A DNA stretch of 61,722 nt from Janthinobacterium sp. GW456P (GTDB lineage: Bacteria > Pseudomonadota > Gammaproteobacteria > Burkholderiales > Burkholderiaceae_D). Of this stretch, positions 34,375 to 44,087 are shown piece after piece. The notes under the pieces are model-generated. The model made no database searches and had not been told where the DNA came from. It saw only the letters and a program-made list of their open reading frames with translations. How positions within the stretch are numbered: position 1 is the first letter of the stretch; each line of letters begins with the position of its first letter. Both the position numbers and the translations under genes were made by a program. Where the stretch lies: contig NZ_NEHB01000019.1 in the NCBI RefSeq assembly GCF_002127655.1, forward strand, positions 28,540-90,261. The letters are read 5' to 3'.

Positions 34375-35745
34375 TTACTGGACCACGGTATAGCACGGCA
34401 CGTAGGCCGTACCTGCCAGCTTCATGCGGTGCTGCGCCACGAAGGACGCCAGCAGCGCATCCATGGGGCCGGCGATGGATTTGTCGCCGTGGATCTCGAA
34501 GTTGCCATGCTTTTCGATCGAGCGGATGCCGTCGTCCTTGACGTTGCCCGCCACCACGCCCGAGAACGCACGGCGCAGCTGGGCCGCCAGCAAGTGCGTG
34601 GGCTGGTTCTTGTGCAGGCTCAGGTTGCGCATGTTGTCATGCGTGGGCTGGAACGGCTTCTGGAACTCGTGGTCGATCTTCAACAGCCAGTTGAAGTAAT
34701 ACGCGTCGCTGTGCGCCTTGCGGAATTCGCGCACCTGGCGTATGCCTTCGAGCATTTCGCGCGCCACCAGTTCCGGGTCGTCGATGATGATCTTGTAGCG
34801 CTGCTGCGCTTCCGGCCCCAGCGTGTCGTGGATGAACTGGTTGATCTGCACGAAATATTCGCGCGAGGTTTCCGGGCCCGTGAAGATCAGCGGGAACGGA
34901 ATCTCGGCGTTGTCCGGGTGCAGCAGGATGCCGAGGATGTACAGAATCTCTTCGGCCGTGCCCGCGCCGCCGGGGAAGACGACGATGCCGTGGCCCGCGC
35001 GCACGAACGCTTCCAGGCGCTTTTCGATGTCCGGCATGATGACCAGGTCATTGACGATGGGGTTCGGCGACTCGGCCGCGATGATGCCCGGCTCGGTGAT
35101 GCCCAGGTAGCGGCCATTGTGCAAACGCTGCTTGGCGTGGCCGATGGTGGCGCCCTTCATGGGGCCCTTCATGGCGCCCGGGCCGCAGCCGGTGCAGATG
35201 TCGAGGCCGCGCAAGCCCAGCTGGTAGCCCACTTCCTTCGAATAATTGTATTCGGCGCGGTTGATCGAATGGCCGCCCCAGCAGACGACCAGGTTCGGAT
35301 TGAGCTGGGTTTGCAGCACGTTGGCGTTGCGCAGGATGTGGAAGACGGCGTCCGTCACGCCTTCCGTGCTCTGCAAGTCGAATTTCGGGTTGCCCGTCAC
35401 TTCGTCGCTGACGAAAATGATGTCGCGCAGCACGGCAAACAGGTGCTCGTGGATGCCCTTGATCATCTTGCCGTCGACGAAGGCGATGGCTGGCGCGCCC
35501 TTGATGTCGAGCTTGATGCCGCGCTCGCGCTGGATGATGGAGATTTCAAACGACTGGTAGCGCTCCAGCAGGGCGCGGCCATCGTCGATGGTGCTGCCGC
35601 AATTCAAGACCGCCAGCGCGCAGCGGCGGAAAGTGTTGTACAGGCCGCCCTGGCTGGTGTCGAGCAGTTTGTTGACTTCAGTCTTGGAGAGCACGTCCAG
35701 GCGGCCTTCCGGTGAAACCAGAGTATCGATAACGTCGTGTTCCAT
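34375..35745 (-). CDS. ppnN: pyrimidine/purine nucleotide 5'-monophosphate nucleosidase PpnN (YgdH)
   Basis: A 456-residue LOG-superfamily enzyme that cleaves nucleoside monophosphates to base plus ribose 5-phosphate and, in E. coli, is activated by (p)ppGpp. The catalytic LOG motif is VVFPGGAGTAEEILYILGIL near residue 255. The nucleotide-binding stretch CTGCGPGAMKGPMKGA and the long N- and C-terminal extensions separate PpnN from small LOG proteins. Length agrees with E. coli PpnN (454). It is monocistronic. Confidence 0.93.
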   Translation of the reverse strand: MEHDVIDTLVSPEGRLDVLSKTEVNKLLDTSQGGLYNTFRRCALAVLNCGSTIDDGRALLERYQSFEISIIQRERGIKLDIKGAPAIAFVDGKMIKGIHEHLFAVLRDIIFVSDEVTGNPKFDLQSTEGVTDAVFHILRNANVLQTQLNPNLVVCWGGHSINRAEYNYSKEVGYQLGLRGLDICTGCGPGAMKGPMKGATIGHAKQRLHNGRYLGITEPGIIAAESPNPIVNDLVIMPDIEKRLEAFVRAGHGIVVFPGGAGTAEEILYILGILLHPDNAEIPFPLIFTGPETSREYFVQINQFIHDTLGPEAQQRYKIIIDDPELVAREMLEGIRQVREFRKAHSDAYYFNWLLKIDHEFQKPFQPTHDNMRNLSLHKNQPTHLLAAQLRRAFSGVVAGNVKDDGIRSIEKHGNFEIHGDKSIAGPMDALLASFVAQHRMKLAGTAYVPCYTVVQ

Positions 35746-36055
35746 AATGCGAAAAATCCTTTAAAAATCGATGCTCGAAGGTCTTGCAGCCTCAATATAC
35801 GACAAGTCAGGCAAGTTGTGCTGTGCCGCCGCAAAATCGTCCGGGGCGCCCTTGCCTGCAAACCGGTTTGAACAATATGAAACAGTCATTCTTGCTAATG
35901 CGAATCGAAATCTTCGCTCAGCGCAATTTGTAGATTAGAATGCCAGCCTATTGGAATTCCCGTGCGTGAGGTTCTTCATGAGAGTCCCCGCCGCCCGCAG
36001 GCTTCCATAAGTTCGTTGTATCGATTGACTATAATAATTTTTCAGGAGGAACCGC
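35746..36055. other. divergent promoter region between ppnN and the peptide transporter gene
   Basis: 310 bases with no gene. A perfect TATAAT at 36030-36035 lies 20 bases before the transporter ATG and is a likely -10 box, giving a short leader. No clear -35 is seen. The segment 35880-35950 is AT-rich and may serve ppnN. Confidence 0.5.
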
Positions 36056-37561
36056 ATGAGCGGTGCGACTACGCCCAACAAGGAAGCCGTTATTCCCGAG
36101 TTCAAGCAGATTATGGGCCATCCAAGCCCATTGTGGATGTTGTTCATGACTGAATTCTGGGAACGCTTCGCGTTCTACGGAGTTCGCTGGGCGCTGGTAC
36201 TGTACATCGTGGCCCAGTTCCACGGCGGCGACGGTTCGGGACAGGCAGCGGCCAACCTGACCTACGGTTCCTTCCTCGCGCTGGTGTACGCCGGCGCCCT
36301 GTTCGGCGGCTACATCGCCGACCGCGTCATCGGTTACCAGCGCTCGATTCTGCTGGGCGCCATCTTCATGGCCGCCGGCCTGTTCTGTATCTCCGTGCCG
36401 AACCAGGACATCTTCAACCTGGGCCTGGCCACCATGATCGTCGGTAACGGCATGTTCAAGCCGAACATCTCGACCATGGTCGGCAAGCTGTACACGACCG
36501 CCGATCCGCGCCGCGACAGTGGCTTCACGATCTTCTACATGGGTATCAACATGGGCGCCATGGTTGCGCCCGTCTTCACCCAGTGGCTGGCCGGGTCGAT
36601 CTTCGGCACCAGCGACATGCCTGCGTACAAGATGGTCTTCATGGCCTCCGGTTTCGGCATGCTGATCAGCCTGGTATGGTTCTTCATCGGCCGCCGCGCC
36701 CTGAAGGGCATCGGCGCGCCGGAAGCCGGTGCCGGCAGCCCGATGCGCGTCGTCTGGGTGGCCGTCGGCTCGCTGTGCGTGATCCCGCTGATGTACTTCC
36801 TGCTGACCGTCGGCGCTGAAAAGCTGCAAATCGTCCTGACCGTTCTGTTCGTCGGCCTGGCCGTGATGCTGATGATTGAAGGCATCCGCAACGGCAAGGT
36901 GGCGCGCGACCGCGTCATCGCCATGCTGCTGATCTTCGTCTTCAACATCCTGTTCTGGATGTTCTTCGAACAGGCGGGCAGCTCGTTTACCTTCCTGGCC
37001 GACAAGATCGTCAACCGCGACCTGGGCTTCGCCATCTTCCCGACCGCCTACTTCCAGACCGTCAACTCGGTCGCCATCATCGTCTTCGCACCGATCATCG
37101 CCGCCGTCTGGGTCTTCCTGGCGCGCCACAACGTCAACCCTTCGATCCCGCGCAAGTTCGGCCTGGGCTTGCTGGGCAATGCGCTGGCCTTCGGCCTGCT
37201 GATCTTCGCTCTGTCGAGCCTCGTTGGCGCCGACAACAAGATACCGTTCTGGACCCTGGCCACCGTCTACATGCTGCAATCGATCGGCGAGCTGTGCCTG
37301 TCGCCTATCGGCCTGTCGATGGTCACCAAGCTGGCCCCGGTACGCCTGGTCGGCATGGGCATGGGCGGCTGGTTCCTGTCGACCGGTATCGGCAACAACC
37401 TGTCGGGCATCTTCGCCAGCTACGTCAGCGGCGAAAGCGGCATGTCGGTGCAATCGGCCCTGTCCGGCTACACCTTCGGCTTCTGGTCCCTGCTGGGCGC
37501 CGGCGTCGTGCTGTTCCTGATCGCACCGCTGATCAACAAGCTGATGCACGGCGTGAAGTAA
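36056..37561 (+). CDS. proton-dependent di-/tripeptide transporter, POT (PTR2) family
   Basis: A 501-residue inner-membrane symporter with about fourteen hydrophobic segments. The POT proton-coupling motif ExxER is in [14 protein letters not shown] near residue 32. The second family signature is [19 protein letters not shown], and [10 protein letters not shown] follows in TM4. A strong AGGAGG (36045-36050) precedes the ATG. E. coli homologues are DtpA/B/C. The POT and OPT carriers in this window together suggest good peptide scavenging. Confidence 0.94.
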   Translation: MSGATTPNKEAVIPEFKQIMGHPSPLWMLFMTEFWERFAFYGVRWALVLYIVAQFHGGDGSGQAAANLTYGSFLALVYAGALFGGYIADRVIGYQRSILLGAIFMAAGLFCISVPNQDIFNLGLATMIVGNGMFKPNISTMVGKLYTTADPRRDSGFTIFYMGINMGAMVAPVFTQWLAGSIFGTSDMPAYKMVFMASGFGMLISLVWFFIGRRALKGIGAPEAGAGSPMRVVWVAVGSLCVIPLMYFLLTVGAEKLQIVLTVLFVGLAVMLMIEGIRNGKVARDRVIAMLLIFVFNILFWMFFEQAGSSFTFLADKIVNRDLGFAIFPTAYFQTVNSVAIIVFAPIIAAVWVFLARHNVNPSIPRKFGLGLLGNALAFGLLIFALSSLVGADNKIPFWTLATVYMLQSIGELCLSPIGLSMVTKLAPVRLVGMGMGGWFLSTGIGNNLSGIFASYVSGESGMSVQSALSGYTFGFWSLLGAGVVLFLIAPLINKLMHGVK

Positions 37562-37580
37562 TCGCCTTGTCGTGAATCGG

Positions 37581-37607
37581 AACGGCGGCCCGCGGGCCGC
37601 CGTTTTT
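37581..37607 (+). terminator. terminator after the peptide transporter gene
   Basis: ACGGCGGCCC / GGGCCGCCGT forms a perfect stem with a two-base CG centre, followed by TTTTT. It begins 20 bases after the stop codon. Confidence 0.93.
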
Positions 37608-37640
37608 CATTCCCGCAGCAGGTTTCTCCTTGGCGGGCGG

Positions 37641-37646
37641 TACAAT
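37641..37646 (+). promoter_or_regulatory. possible -10 box (TACAAT) for the yecA-like gene
   Basis: TACAAT lies 46 bases before the ATG at 37692, embedded in the small inverted repeat GGCGG-TACAATA-CCGCC. The repeat overlapping the -10 could be an operator or chance; no good -35 is visible. Confidence 0.35.
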
Positions 37647-37691
37647 ACCGCCAGGGCCAGCGGCCATCCTCCTCCACTACTGAAAAAGTCC

Positions 37692-38369
37692 ATGTCCAGC
37701 ATTTCCACCACCACGCCCCTCTCCGACGACGAATACGCCGAACTCGACACCCTGCTGGCCGCGCCCGCCCTGGCCGGAGCCGCCATGGACGTGTCGATGC
37801 TCGAAGGTTTTCTGACCGCCGTCGCCCTGAACCCGAAACAGATCGCAGTTGAGCGATGGCTGCCATGGGTGTGGGACAAGGCGGCCGGCAGCGCCGCGCC
37901 CGCACCCGGCGCGGACAGCGAACGGGCGGCCGGCCTGGCGCAACGCCACCACGCTTACATGGTCGAATGGCTGGCGAAGGACCCGGACAGCTTCGAACCC
38001 ATCTATGTCTGCGGCCCCGAATGGAGCGTGCCCGCCTGGTGCGCCGGTTTTGTGCTGGGCACGAGCCTGGACAAGCCCCAGTGGGCGGCCCTGGCCGTCA
38101 GCCATCCTGAGTACCTGGCGCCGTTCCAGCACCTGGCCACGGCCAGCGAACTCGATGACGAGGCGGCCGAAACGGCCATGGATGGCGTGATTCCCGCCGT
38201 CATCGCCATCAACGCCGCCTGGGCGCGCCAGCGCCATCTGAAACAAAGCCAGCCCGGCGCCACCGTGCTGCGCGAACTGCCGAAAACGGGCCGCAACGAC
38301 CCGTGCCACTGCGGCAGCGGCAAGAAGTACAAGAAATGCTGTGCCGACGCCGATAGCGCGGCCGGCTAA
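37692..38369 (+). CDS. YecA/YgfB (UPF0149) family protein with C-terminal SEC-C zinc motif
   Basis: A 225-residue cytoplasmic protein. The UPF0149 helical domain covers residues about 10-170 ([12 protein letters not shown], then WCAGFVLG). The C-terminal SEC-C motif [18 protein letters not shown] binds zinc and in SecA and YecA contacts the ribosome or SecB. The ATG at 37692 starts the domain properly, whereas the frame from 37572 begins in the terminator region. It is followed after 12 bases by the next gene, suggesting a shared transcript. Confidence 0.9.
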   Translation: MSSISTTTPLSDDEYAELDTLLAAPALAGAAMDVSMLEGFLTAVALNPKQIAVERWLPWVWDKAAGSAAPAPGADSERAAGLAQRHHAYMVEWLAKDPDSFEPIYVCGPEWSVPAWCAGFVLGTSLDKPQWAALAVSHPEYLAPFQHLATASELDDEAAETAMDGVIPAVIAINAAWARQRHLKQSQPGATVLRELPKTGRNDPCHCGSGKKYKKCCADADSAAG

Positions 38370-38381
38370 GGACGCCGCTCC

Positions 38382-40076
38382 TTGCGCCAGTTGCTGACGG
38401 CCATCCTGCGCTTCCTGCTGCGCCACGCGCTGCAGTTCGCGCTGTTCATCGTCATCCTGCTGGCCGGCCGATCGCTGCTGGCCGAATGGCGCAGCTACAG
38501 CGCCGGCAGCGAGGCCGTCGCCGCGCTCAGGCTGGCCGCCGACGGCGCCGATAGGCATGGCGCCAGTCTGGCCGAGACGGCCACGCTGCGCGTCTACGCC
38601 CTGCGGCACGCCTCGCACGCGGCCATCGCCGCCCGCCTGACGCAAGTGCAGGCGCAAATGACGGCCTTGCGCGCGCGGCAGCAGCCATCGCTGTTCACCC
38701 TTCCCCTGTCCGACCCGAGCACCCTGGCCTTGCATGCGCAGGACGAAGCGGCGCGCCGCGTGGAGATCGAAGTGCTGGCGCAGGAAGCCCGTTACTTGAG
38801 CGCCCTGCAGGCGGCAATCGGCGGCGAGGATGCGCGGCAGACGCTGGCGCGCCTGCATGCGCAGCACGTGCAGGCGTATGCGGCACTGCAAGAGAATGTC
38901 CGCCAGCGCCAGCTGCTCGAAACGCAGCGTCCCGTGGCGACGCGCCTGCCCGGCAGCGACGCTTACGCGCAGCTGTCGCGTCTCGAAGCCGAGGGCCGGC
39001 GCTTGCGCGAGATCAACCTGCAAGCCTACCAGGCCTGGCTGGCGCAGCGCGCCCGCACCGGCAACGCCGCCCGTCCGGGGCCGTTTGCCATCGATGCCAC
39101 CGCGCTGGCCGGCGCGCTGGCGCCCGTGCAGGCGGCGATTGCGGCCGGAGAAACCCGGCTGGCGCGCAACTGGATCGCCCGCTGGCGCGCTCCCGTCATG
39201 GACGTCGTGCCCACGGCCGCCTTGCTGGTGCTGTCGGCCATCCTGCTGCCCGTCGCCATCAAGGCCTTCTTTTACTTCGTGCTGGCGCCCCTGGCCTCGC
39301 GCTTGCCGCCGCTGTCCATCGCGCGCGAACTGCAGGTGGCGGGCAGCTCCCTGCCCCTGCCGCCCGATGGCGAATCGCGCATTTCCGCCGTCTCGCAGGC
39401 ATTGCGGCTCAAACCGGGCCAGCGCATGCTGATCCACCCCGCATACCTGCAATCGTCGCCCGTCGGCACGCGCAAGCGCACGCAGTGGTTGCTGGACTGG
39501 CGCTTCCCGCTCACCAGCCTGGCCGCCGGCATGGTGGCGCTGACCCGGCTGGAAGACGACGAGGCGGCCTCCGTGACGATATCGGCCAGCGACGACCCGC
39601 TGCTGGAAGTGGCCGTCGTCCACCTGCCCGCCGGCAGCGCCCTCGTGTTCCAGCCACGGGGCCTGGTCGGCCTGGTCTGCGATGAGGGCCAGCCCCTGGC
39701 GATAGCTAGCCACTGGCGCCTGGCCAGCCTGCATGCCTGGCTTACCCTGCAGCTGCGCTTCATCGTCTTTCGCGGCCCCGTCACCCTGATCGTGCGCGGC
39801 TGCCGCGGCGTGCGCCTGGAACGCGCCGGCCAGGGCCGTTCCATCAGCCAGTCCGCCACCCTGGGTTTCAGCACCGACGTGCTGTACTCGACGCTGCGCA
39901 GCGAAACCTTCATCCCGTATTTGCGCGGCCAGCAAGCGTTGCTCAACGACCGCTTCGACGGCGACAAGGGCATCTACCTGTACGAAGAAACCCCGCGCCA
40001 CGGCAAGCAGCCGGGCAAGGCGGGCAGCTGGTTCGAGGGTTTTACGGACGCCTTATTGAAAGTGTTCGGCATCTAG
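38382..40076 (+). CDS. membrane-anchored coiled-coil protein of unknown function
   Basis: A 564-residue protein starting at a TTG 12 bases after the yecA-like gene. A hydrophobic segment lies at about residues 12-28 and a long Ala/Gln/Arg-rich coiled coil at about 40-230. A second membrane region follows at about 270-305 (TAALLVLSAILLPVAIKAFF). The C-terminal half (about 310-540) is beta-rich with a repeated pattern (LLEVAVVHLPAGSALVFQPR, GLVGLV, FRGPVTLIV) that recalls AIM24-like folds, a weak resemblance only. The topology suggests a periplasmic coiled coil between two spans with a cytoplasmic beta domain. I do not recognise a family. Confidence 0.7.
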   Translation: MRQLLTAILRFLLRHALQFALFIVILLAGRSLLAEWRSYSAGSEAVAALRLAADGADRHGASLAETATLRVYALRHASHAAIAARLTQVQAQMTALRARQQPSLFTLPLSDPSTLALHAQDEAARRVEIEVLAQEARYLSALQAAIGGEDARQTLARLHAQHVQAYAALQENVRQRQLLETQRPVATRLPGSDAYAQLSRLEAEGRRLREINLQAYQAWLAQRARTGNAARPGPFAIDATALAGALAPVQAAIAAGETRLARNWIARWRAPVMDVVPTAALLVLSAILLPVAIKAFFYFVLAPLASRLPPLSIARELQVAGSSLPLPPDGESRISAVSQALRLKPGQRMLIHPAYLQSSPVGTRKRTQWLLDWRFPLTSLAAGMVALTRLEDDEAASVTISASDDPLLEVAVVHLPAGSALVFQPRGLVGLVCDEGQPLAIASHWRLASLHAWLTLQLRFIVFRGPVTLIVRGCRGVRLERAGQGRSISQSATLGFSTDVLYSTLRSETFIPYLRGQQALLNDRFDGDKGIYLYEETPRHGKQPGKAGSWFEGFTDALLKVFGI

Positions 40077-40090
40077 CCGGAGAAAAAAAT

Positions 40091-40477
40091 ATGATGGACG
40101 ACTTCCTGTTTGCCGATTTTCTCGAGGACCATGCCGCATATGCGGCGGCTGAGGCCTGGTGGCAGGCCCGCCTGGCCTTCCTCGACGGCCTGTGCGCGCC
40201 GTATCTGCGCACCGCATTTGCCAACGGCCAGCCATTTTATGATGGCAATCCCATCGTCAACCTGGCGGACCGCCGCGCCGGCAAGGCGGCGCGCATCGTG
40301 CAGCAATGCCCGCAGGAGTTCGGCCCCTGCTACACGAGCTTCGGGCAAGCCATCGAGCTGGCCGACGGCGATGGAGGCCATCGCCCGGCGCAGGAAAAGA
40401 TCATCGTGCTCACGTTGACCGCAGACTCGGCGCAGCGCGCCGAGGATGAACTGCGCGCCTGGTTTACGCCAGCGTAA
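40091..40477 (+). CDS. small hypothetical protein downstream of the coiled-coil gene
   Basis: A 128-residue acidic soluble protein (MMDDFLFADFLEDHAAYAAA). A GGAG sequence (40079-40082) lies upstream of the ATG, and the gene follows the previous one by 14 bases, so co-transcription is likely. A mid-region (FYDGNPIVNLADRRAGKAAR) looks conserved in style, but no known domain is apparent. It converges on the TonB receptor gene with a 9-base gap. Confidence 0.65.
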   Translation: MMDDFLFADFLEDHAAYAAAEAWWQARLAFLDGLCAPYLRTAFANGQPFYDGNPIVNLADRRAGKAARIVQQCPQEFGPCYTSFGQAIELADGDGGHRPAQEKIIVLTLTADSAQRAEDELRAWFTPA

Positions 40478-40486
40478 GGCTGCGCG

Positions 40487-42991
40487 CTACCACAGATAGC
40501 TCACGCGCACGCCGACATTGCGCTGCTCGCCGTAATTGCACGCACGCGCCGAGAAACACGAAGCGACATGGTATTTGTCGAACAGGTTCTTGACCGTCAT
40601 GCCCACGCTCAGGCCGCGCCAGTCGCTGCGCGCCTGGCCCAGGTCATAGCGCAGCGACAAATCGGCCAGGGTAAAGCCCGGCACCTGGAAGGTATTCTCC
40701 CCATCGCCCCAGCTAGCGCCGATGTGGCGCACGCCGGCGCCGGCCGACAGGCCGCGCAGGCTGCCGGCGAAGGCGTAGTCGGCCCAGGCGGACGCCATCT
40801 GCCGCGGCACTTCATACGGCGACTTTCCCTGCACGTTCGTGCCCCACATGTCCGGATTCGCCTTCGTCACTTTCAGGGGATTGTAGGTGAAAGACGCCAG
40901 CAGTTTCAGCTGGCTGCTGGGCTGCGCCGCCACTTCCAGTTCGATGCCGCGCGAGCGCACTTCGCCCTGCTGGATGGAATAATTCGGGTCGTCCGGATCC
41001 GTCGTCAGCACGTTCTGGCGGCGCAGTTCGAATGCGGCGGCGGTCACGGACAGGTGCGCGCCAGGCGCATATTTCACGCCGACCTCCACTTGCCGCGCCG
41101 TTTCGGGCTCGAACGGACGGTCGAGACGGTCGGCGCCAGAGACGGGCGAGAACGATTCGCTATAGCTGGCGTAAGGCGCCAGACCATTCTGCGCCAGGTA
41201 AGTGATGCCGGCGCGGCCAGTGAAGGCCTTCGGCTTGCGCACGCTCGTCGTCGATGGCGATGCCAGCAGGTTGCGCTGCTCCTGGCGCGTCCAGTCCTGG
41301 CGCCCGCCCACGGTGAAAACCCACTGGCGGTAAGCGATGCGGTCTTGCAGGTACAGTCCCAGCTGCCGGTTATGCTCGCGGCGCAGGGCATCGGGCGCCA
41401 GCGCCGCCAGGTCCAGCGCGCTGCCATACACGGGGCGGTAGATGTCGATCTGCGGACCGTCGGCGATATACGAGCTGAACGAGGTATCGCTGCGGCTGTA
41501 GTCGATGCCGGCTATCACCTCGTGGCGCAGCGCGCCCGTCGTCACGTGGCCCGTCACGCTGGTGTCGAGCGAGTACACGCCGCCCTTGCCGTCGCGCGTA
41601 TCGATTTCGCGGTTGCTGATCGCATGGTCGATTAAATCGCCATAACGAAACATATACTGTTCATGGTTGTCCGCGTGCAGGTAGCGGAAGTTCTGCCTGA
41701 TGGTCCAGTCATTATCGAAGGTGTGGCGCGCCGCGTAGCCGACCGAGGCAACCGTGGTTTCCTCATGGTCGAAGCCCGGCTCGCCCAGGAAGCGCGTGAG
41801 CGGCAGGCGGCCGTCGGGATTGCTGCCGTTCAGGGCCTCCCATTGCACGTTCGACGACTGCATGGCACGGTTCTTCTGGAAAAAGCCCAGCAAGGTGATG
41901 CTGCTGCGCGCGTTCGGCGCCCACGTCAGGCTGGGCGCCAGATAATAGCGGTCGTCCCGCATGTAATCGATCTGCTGGTCCGCCTGGCGCGCCAACCCCA
42001 CCAGGCGGTACCGCAGGCTGCCATCGCCTGGCAGCGTGCCGCCCACGTCGAGGGCCAGTTGCCGGCGCGCGTAGCTGCCGAGCGACAGTTCGACCTGGTT
42101 CAGCTGATCCGCCGTGGGCCGTTTTGCGACGAAATTAACGATGCCGCCCGGCGCATTCTGGCCGTACAGCACCGACGAAGGCCCCTTCAGCACTTCCACG
42201 CGCTCGGCGCCATACGGTTCGACGCCGAAGAAGCCCAGGGTCCCCATCGGCATCAGGCGCATGCCATCGAGATAAAACGCGCCCGAAAACTGGCTGAAGC
42301 CGCGCACCGCCATGCTGTCGTCGGCTGGATTGGCGCCAGCCGTGTTGCTGCGCAAGCCCGCCGTGTACTGGATGGCGTCGTTCAGGGTGCGCACGCCCTG
42401 GTCATCCATGCGGTCGCGCGTGATGACGGACACCGATTGCGGCACTTCCAGCAGGGAAGCGTCGGTCTTGGTGGCGGTACTGGCGCGCCGCGCCACATAG
42501 CCGCTGACCTTGCCCCACGGATTTTCCTCTTGCGCCTGCGCGCTGACGGTCACGGGCGCCATCGTCTGCACGCCGTCGTCCGCCGCGCCGGTAGCGGAAG
42601 CGGTGGCGGCGCGCAGCGCATAGCCGCCACCGGCCGTGCGCACTGCGGCGAGCCCCGTGCCGGCCAGCGCCCGCGCCAGCGCCTCGTCCACCGTATAACT
42701 GCCGCTGACGCCGCCGCTGCGCAGCCCTTGCGTCGCGGCCGAGCCAAAGGCGATCAGCAAGCCCGCTTCACGCCCCAGCCGGTTCAAGGTCGCTTCCAGC
42801 GGCCCGGCCGGGATGGCATAGCGACGCAGGGCCTCGGCCTGTCCGGCTGTTTGCGCCAGCGCTGGCGCGCCGGCCAGGCTGGCCAGCGCGCCCAGGCACA
42901 GCGCATGCACCAGGTGGGCAAGCGGTGTCATGGCCAGCAGGCCGGCTGTGCGCAAGCGCGTGGAGGGAGGGAATGTGCTGCGATCGTTCAT
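40487..42991 (-). CDS. TonB-dependent siderophore receptor with signalling (STN) domain
   Basis: An 834-residue outer-membrane transporter. After a signal peptide ending near APALAQ comes an STN domain (IPAGPLEATLNRLGREAGLLIA, residues about 60-110). The plug follows (PQSVSVITRDRMDDQGVRTLNDAIQYTAGL, TonB-box region before it), then a 22-strand barrel ending in VRVSYLW. The overall style is that of ferric-hydroxamate or pyoverdine-type receptors; the ligand is unknown. STN domains signal to FecR-type anti-sigma proteins, and fecR/fecI lie directly upstream on the same strand. The ATG at 42991 has GAAGG 6 bases before it; the in-frame ATG at 43009 has none. Confidence 0.93.
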   Translation of the reverse strand: MNDRSTFPPSTRLRTAGLLAMTPLAHLVHALCLGALASLAGAPALAQTAGQAEALRRYAIPAGPLEATLNRLGREAGLLIAFGSAATQGLRSGGVSGSYTVDEALARALAGTGLAAVRTAGGGYALRAATASATGAADDGVQTMAPVTVSAQAQEENPWGKVSGYVARRASTATKTDASLLEVPQSVSVITRDRMDDQGVRTLNDAIQYTAGLRSNTAGANPADDSMAVRGFSQFSGAFYLDGMRLMPMGTLGFFGVEPYGAERVEVLKGPSSVLYGQNAPGGIVNFVAKRPTADQLNQVELSLGSYARRQLALDVGGTLPGDGSLRYRLVGLARQADQQIDYMRDDRYYLAPSLTWAPNARSSITLLGFFQKNRAMQSSNVQWEALNGSNPDGRLPLTRFLGEPGFDHEETTVASVGYAARHTFDNDWTIRQNFRYLHADNHEQYMFRYGDLIDHAISNREIDTRDGKGGVYSLDTSVTGHVTTGALRHEVIAGIDYSRSDTSFSSYIADGPQIDIYRPVYGSALDLAALAPDALRREHNRQLGLYLQDRIAYRQWVFTVGGRQDWTRQEQRNLLASPSTTSVRKPKAFTGRAGITYLAQNGLAPYASYSESFSPVSGADRLDRPFEPETARQVEVGVKYAPGAHLSVTAAAFELRRQNVLTTDPDDPNYSIQQGEVRSRGIELEVAAQPSSQLKLLASFTYNPLKVTKANPDMWGTNVQGKSPYEVPRQMASAWADYAFAGSLRGLSAGAGVRHIGASWGDGENTFQVPGFTLADLSLRYDLGQARSDWRGLSVGMTVKNLFDKYHVASCFSARACNYGEQRNVGVRVSYLW

Positions 42992-43085
42992 GGCATGCCT
43001 TCGTATCATGGATGGGTGGAACGGGCCAAAAACTGGGCCCTCACCTCCCTTGACAAGGCGATGTGCAGAAACAGTCCATGTATTT

Positions 43086-44087
43086 TCAATCTATTGCCGC
43101 GCGCGGCCGCAAGGTGACCCAGTAGCGCGTCAGGTAATGCAGCTCGACGGGCAGGGCGGCGGTCAGTGCCAGCAGCACCTTGTCGGTGTCGGCCAGCGGA
43201 TAGGCGCCCGATAGCAGCAGATGCGCGAGCGCCGGGTCGCAGCCCAGGTGGCCGCGCCGGTGGCGCGACAGCTCCAGCAAAAAGGCATCAAGGCGCATGT
43301 GCGCGGCCACCAGCATGCCGTCCGCCCAGGCACCCGCACCCGCGTCGAGCGCCTGCGCCACGCCCACGCCGTCGCGCGTAAAACTGCCCTCCTCGCCCGC
43401 CTGCAGCACGCGTGCCTGGCCCTGCCCCGCCGCTGGCCGCAATTCGACGGCCCCTTCCAGCACGCCGACGTGCACGAAGCCGTCGTGCTGGCGCACGGTG
43501 AACTGCGTACCGAGCGCCCGCGCCGTGCCATCGGCAGTTTGCACGAGAAAGGGCCGCCGCTGCGCATCGGGCGCCGTGCGCAGCAGTATCTCGCCGCGCA
43601 GCAGCCGCACCGCGCGCAGGCTGGCGTCATAACGGAGTTTGACGGCGCTATCGGTATTGAGCACCAGCGTGCCGCCATCGGGCAGGCGCAAGGTACGCCG
43701 CTCGCCCGTGGCCGTGCTGGCGTCGGCATTCCACGCCTGCCAGGCGGGCGACTGGCGCAGCATGGCGGCGCCGCCGCCCGCCACCACCAGCGCCGTCAGC
43801 AGGTGCACGGCGCGGCGGCGCGGCGCCGATGCTGGCGCCGCCAGGGCGGCAGCTGCCAGCGGCGACGGAATGCCGGCCAGTTGGCCGCTGACGGCCTCGA
43901 TGCGCTGCCAGGCCCGTTCGTGCTCGGCATCCTCGGCGCGCCAGCGCTGCCACGCATTGCGCTGTGCGGCAGTGGCGCCGCCACCGTGCAACGCCAGCCA
44001 CCACTGCACGGCTTGGCGCGCCACGGCGGGCGCCACGCGTGCGGCAGCCTCAGCACCGCCCAGAGGAAGCGGCATCTGTTCATCCAT
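43086..44087 (-). CDS. fecR: FecR-family anti-sigma regulator
   Basis: A 333-residue inner-membrane regulator that relays the receptor signal to its sigma factor. The cytoplasmic N-terminus has the DUF4880-type WWLALHGGGATAAQRNAWQRW motif (residues about 28-50). A membrane span lies at about 92-108. The periplasmic FecR domain reads RTLRLPDGGTLVLNTDSAVKL to GVLEGAVELRP, and a C-terminal STN-interacting region follows. Its start overlaps the fecI stop by 8 bases. The gap to the receptor (42992-43085) has no Fur box, so the receptor probably depends on FecI. Confidence 0.93.
   Translation of the reverse strand: MDEQMPLPLGGAEAAARVAPAVARQAVQWWLALHGGGATAAQRNAWQRWRAEDAEHERAWQRIEAVSGQLAGIPSPLAAAALAAPASAPRRRAVHLLTALVVAGGGAAMLRQSPAWQAWNADASTATGERRTLRLPDGGTLVLNTDSAVKLRYDASLRAVRLLRGEILLRTAPDAQRRPFLVQTADGTARALGTQFTVRQHDGFVHVGVLEGAVELRPAAGQGQARVLQAGEEGSFTRDGVGVAQALDAGAGAWADGMLVAAHMRLDAFLLELSRHRRGHLGCDPALAHLLLSGAYPLADTDKVLLALTAALPVELHYLTRYWVTLRPRAAID

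Noticed and set aside
36029..37549. 506-codon minus-strand open frame opposite the POT transporter
   Set aside because: Extremely polar shadow (Asp/His/Gln repeats) of a membrane protein gene.
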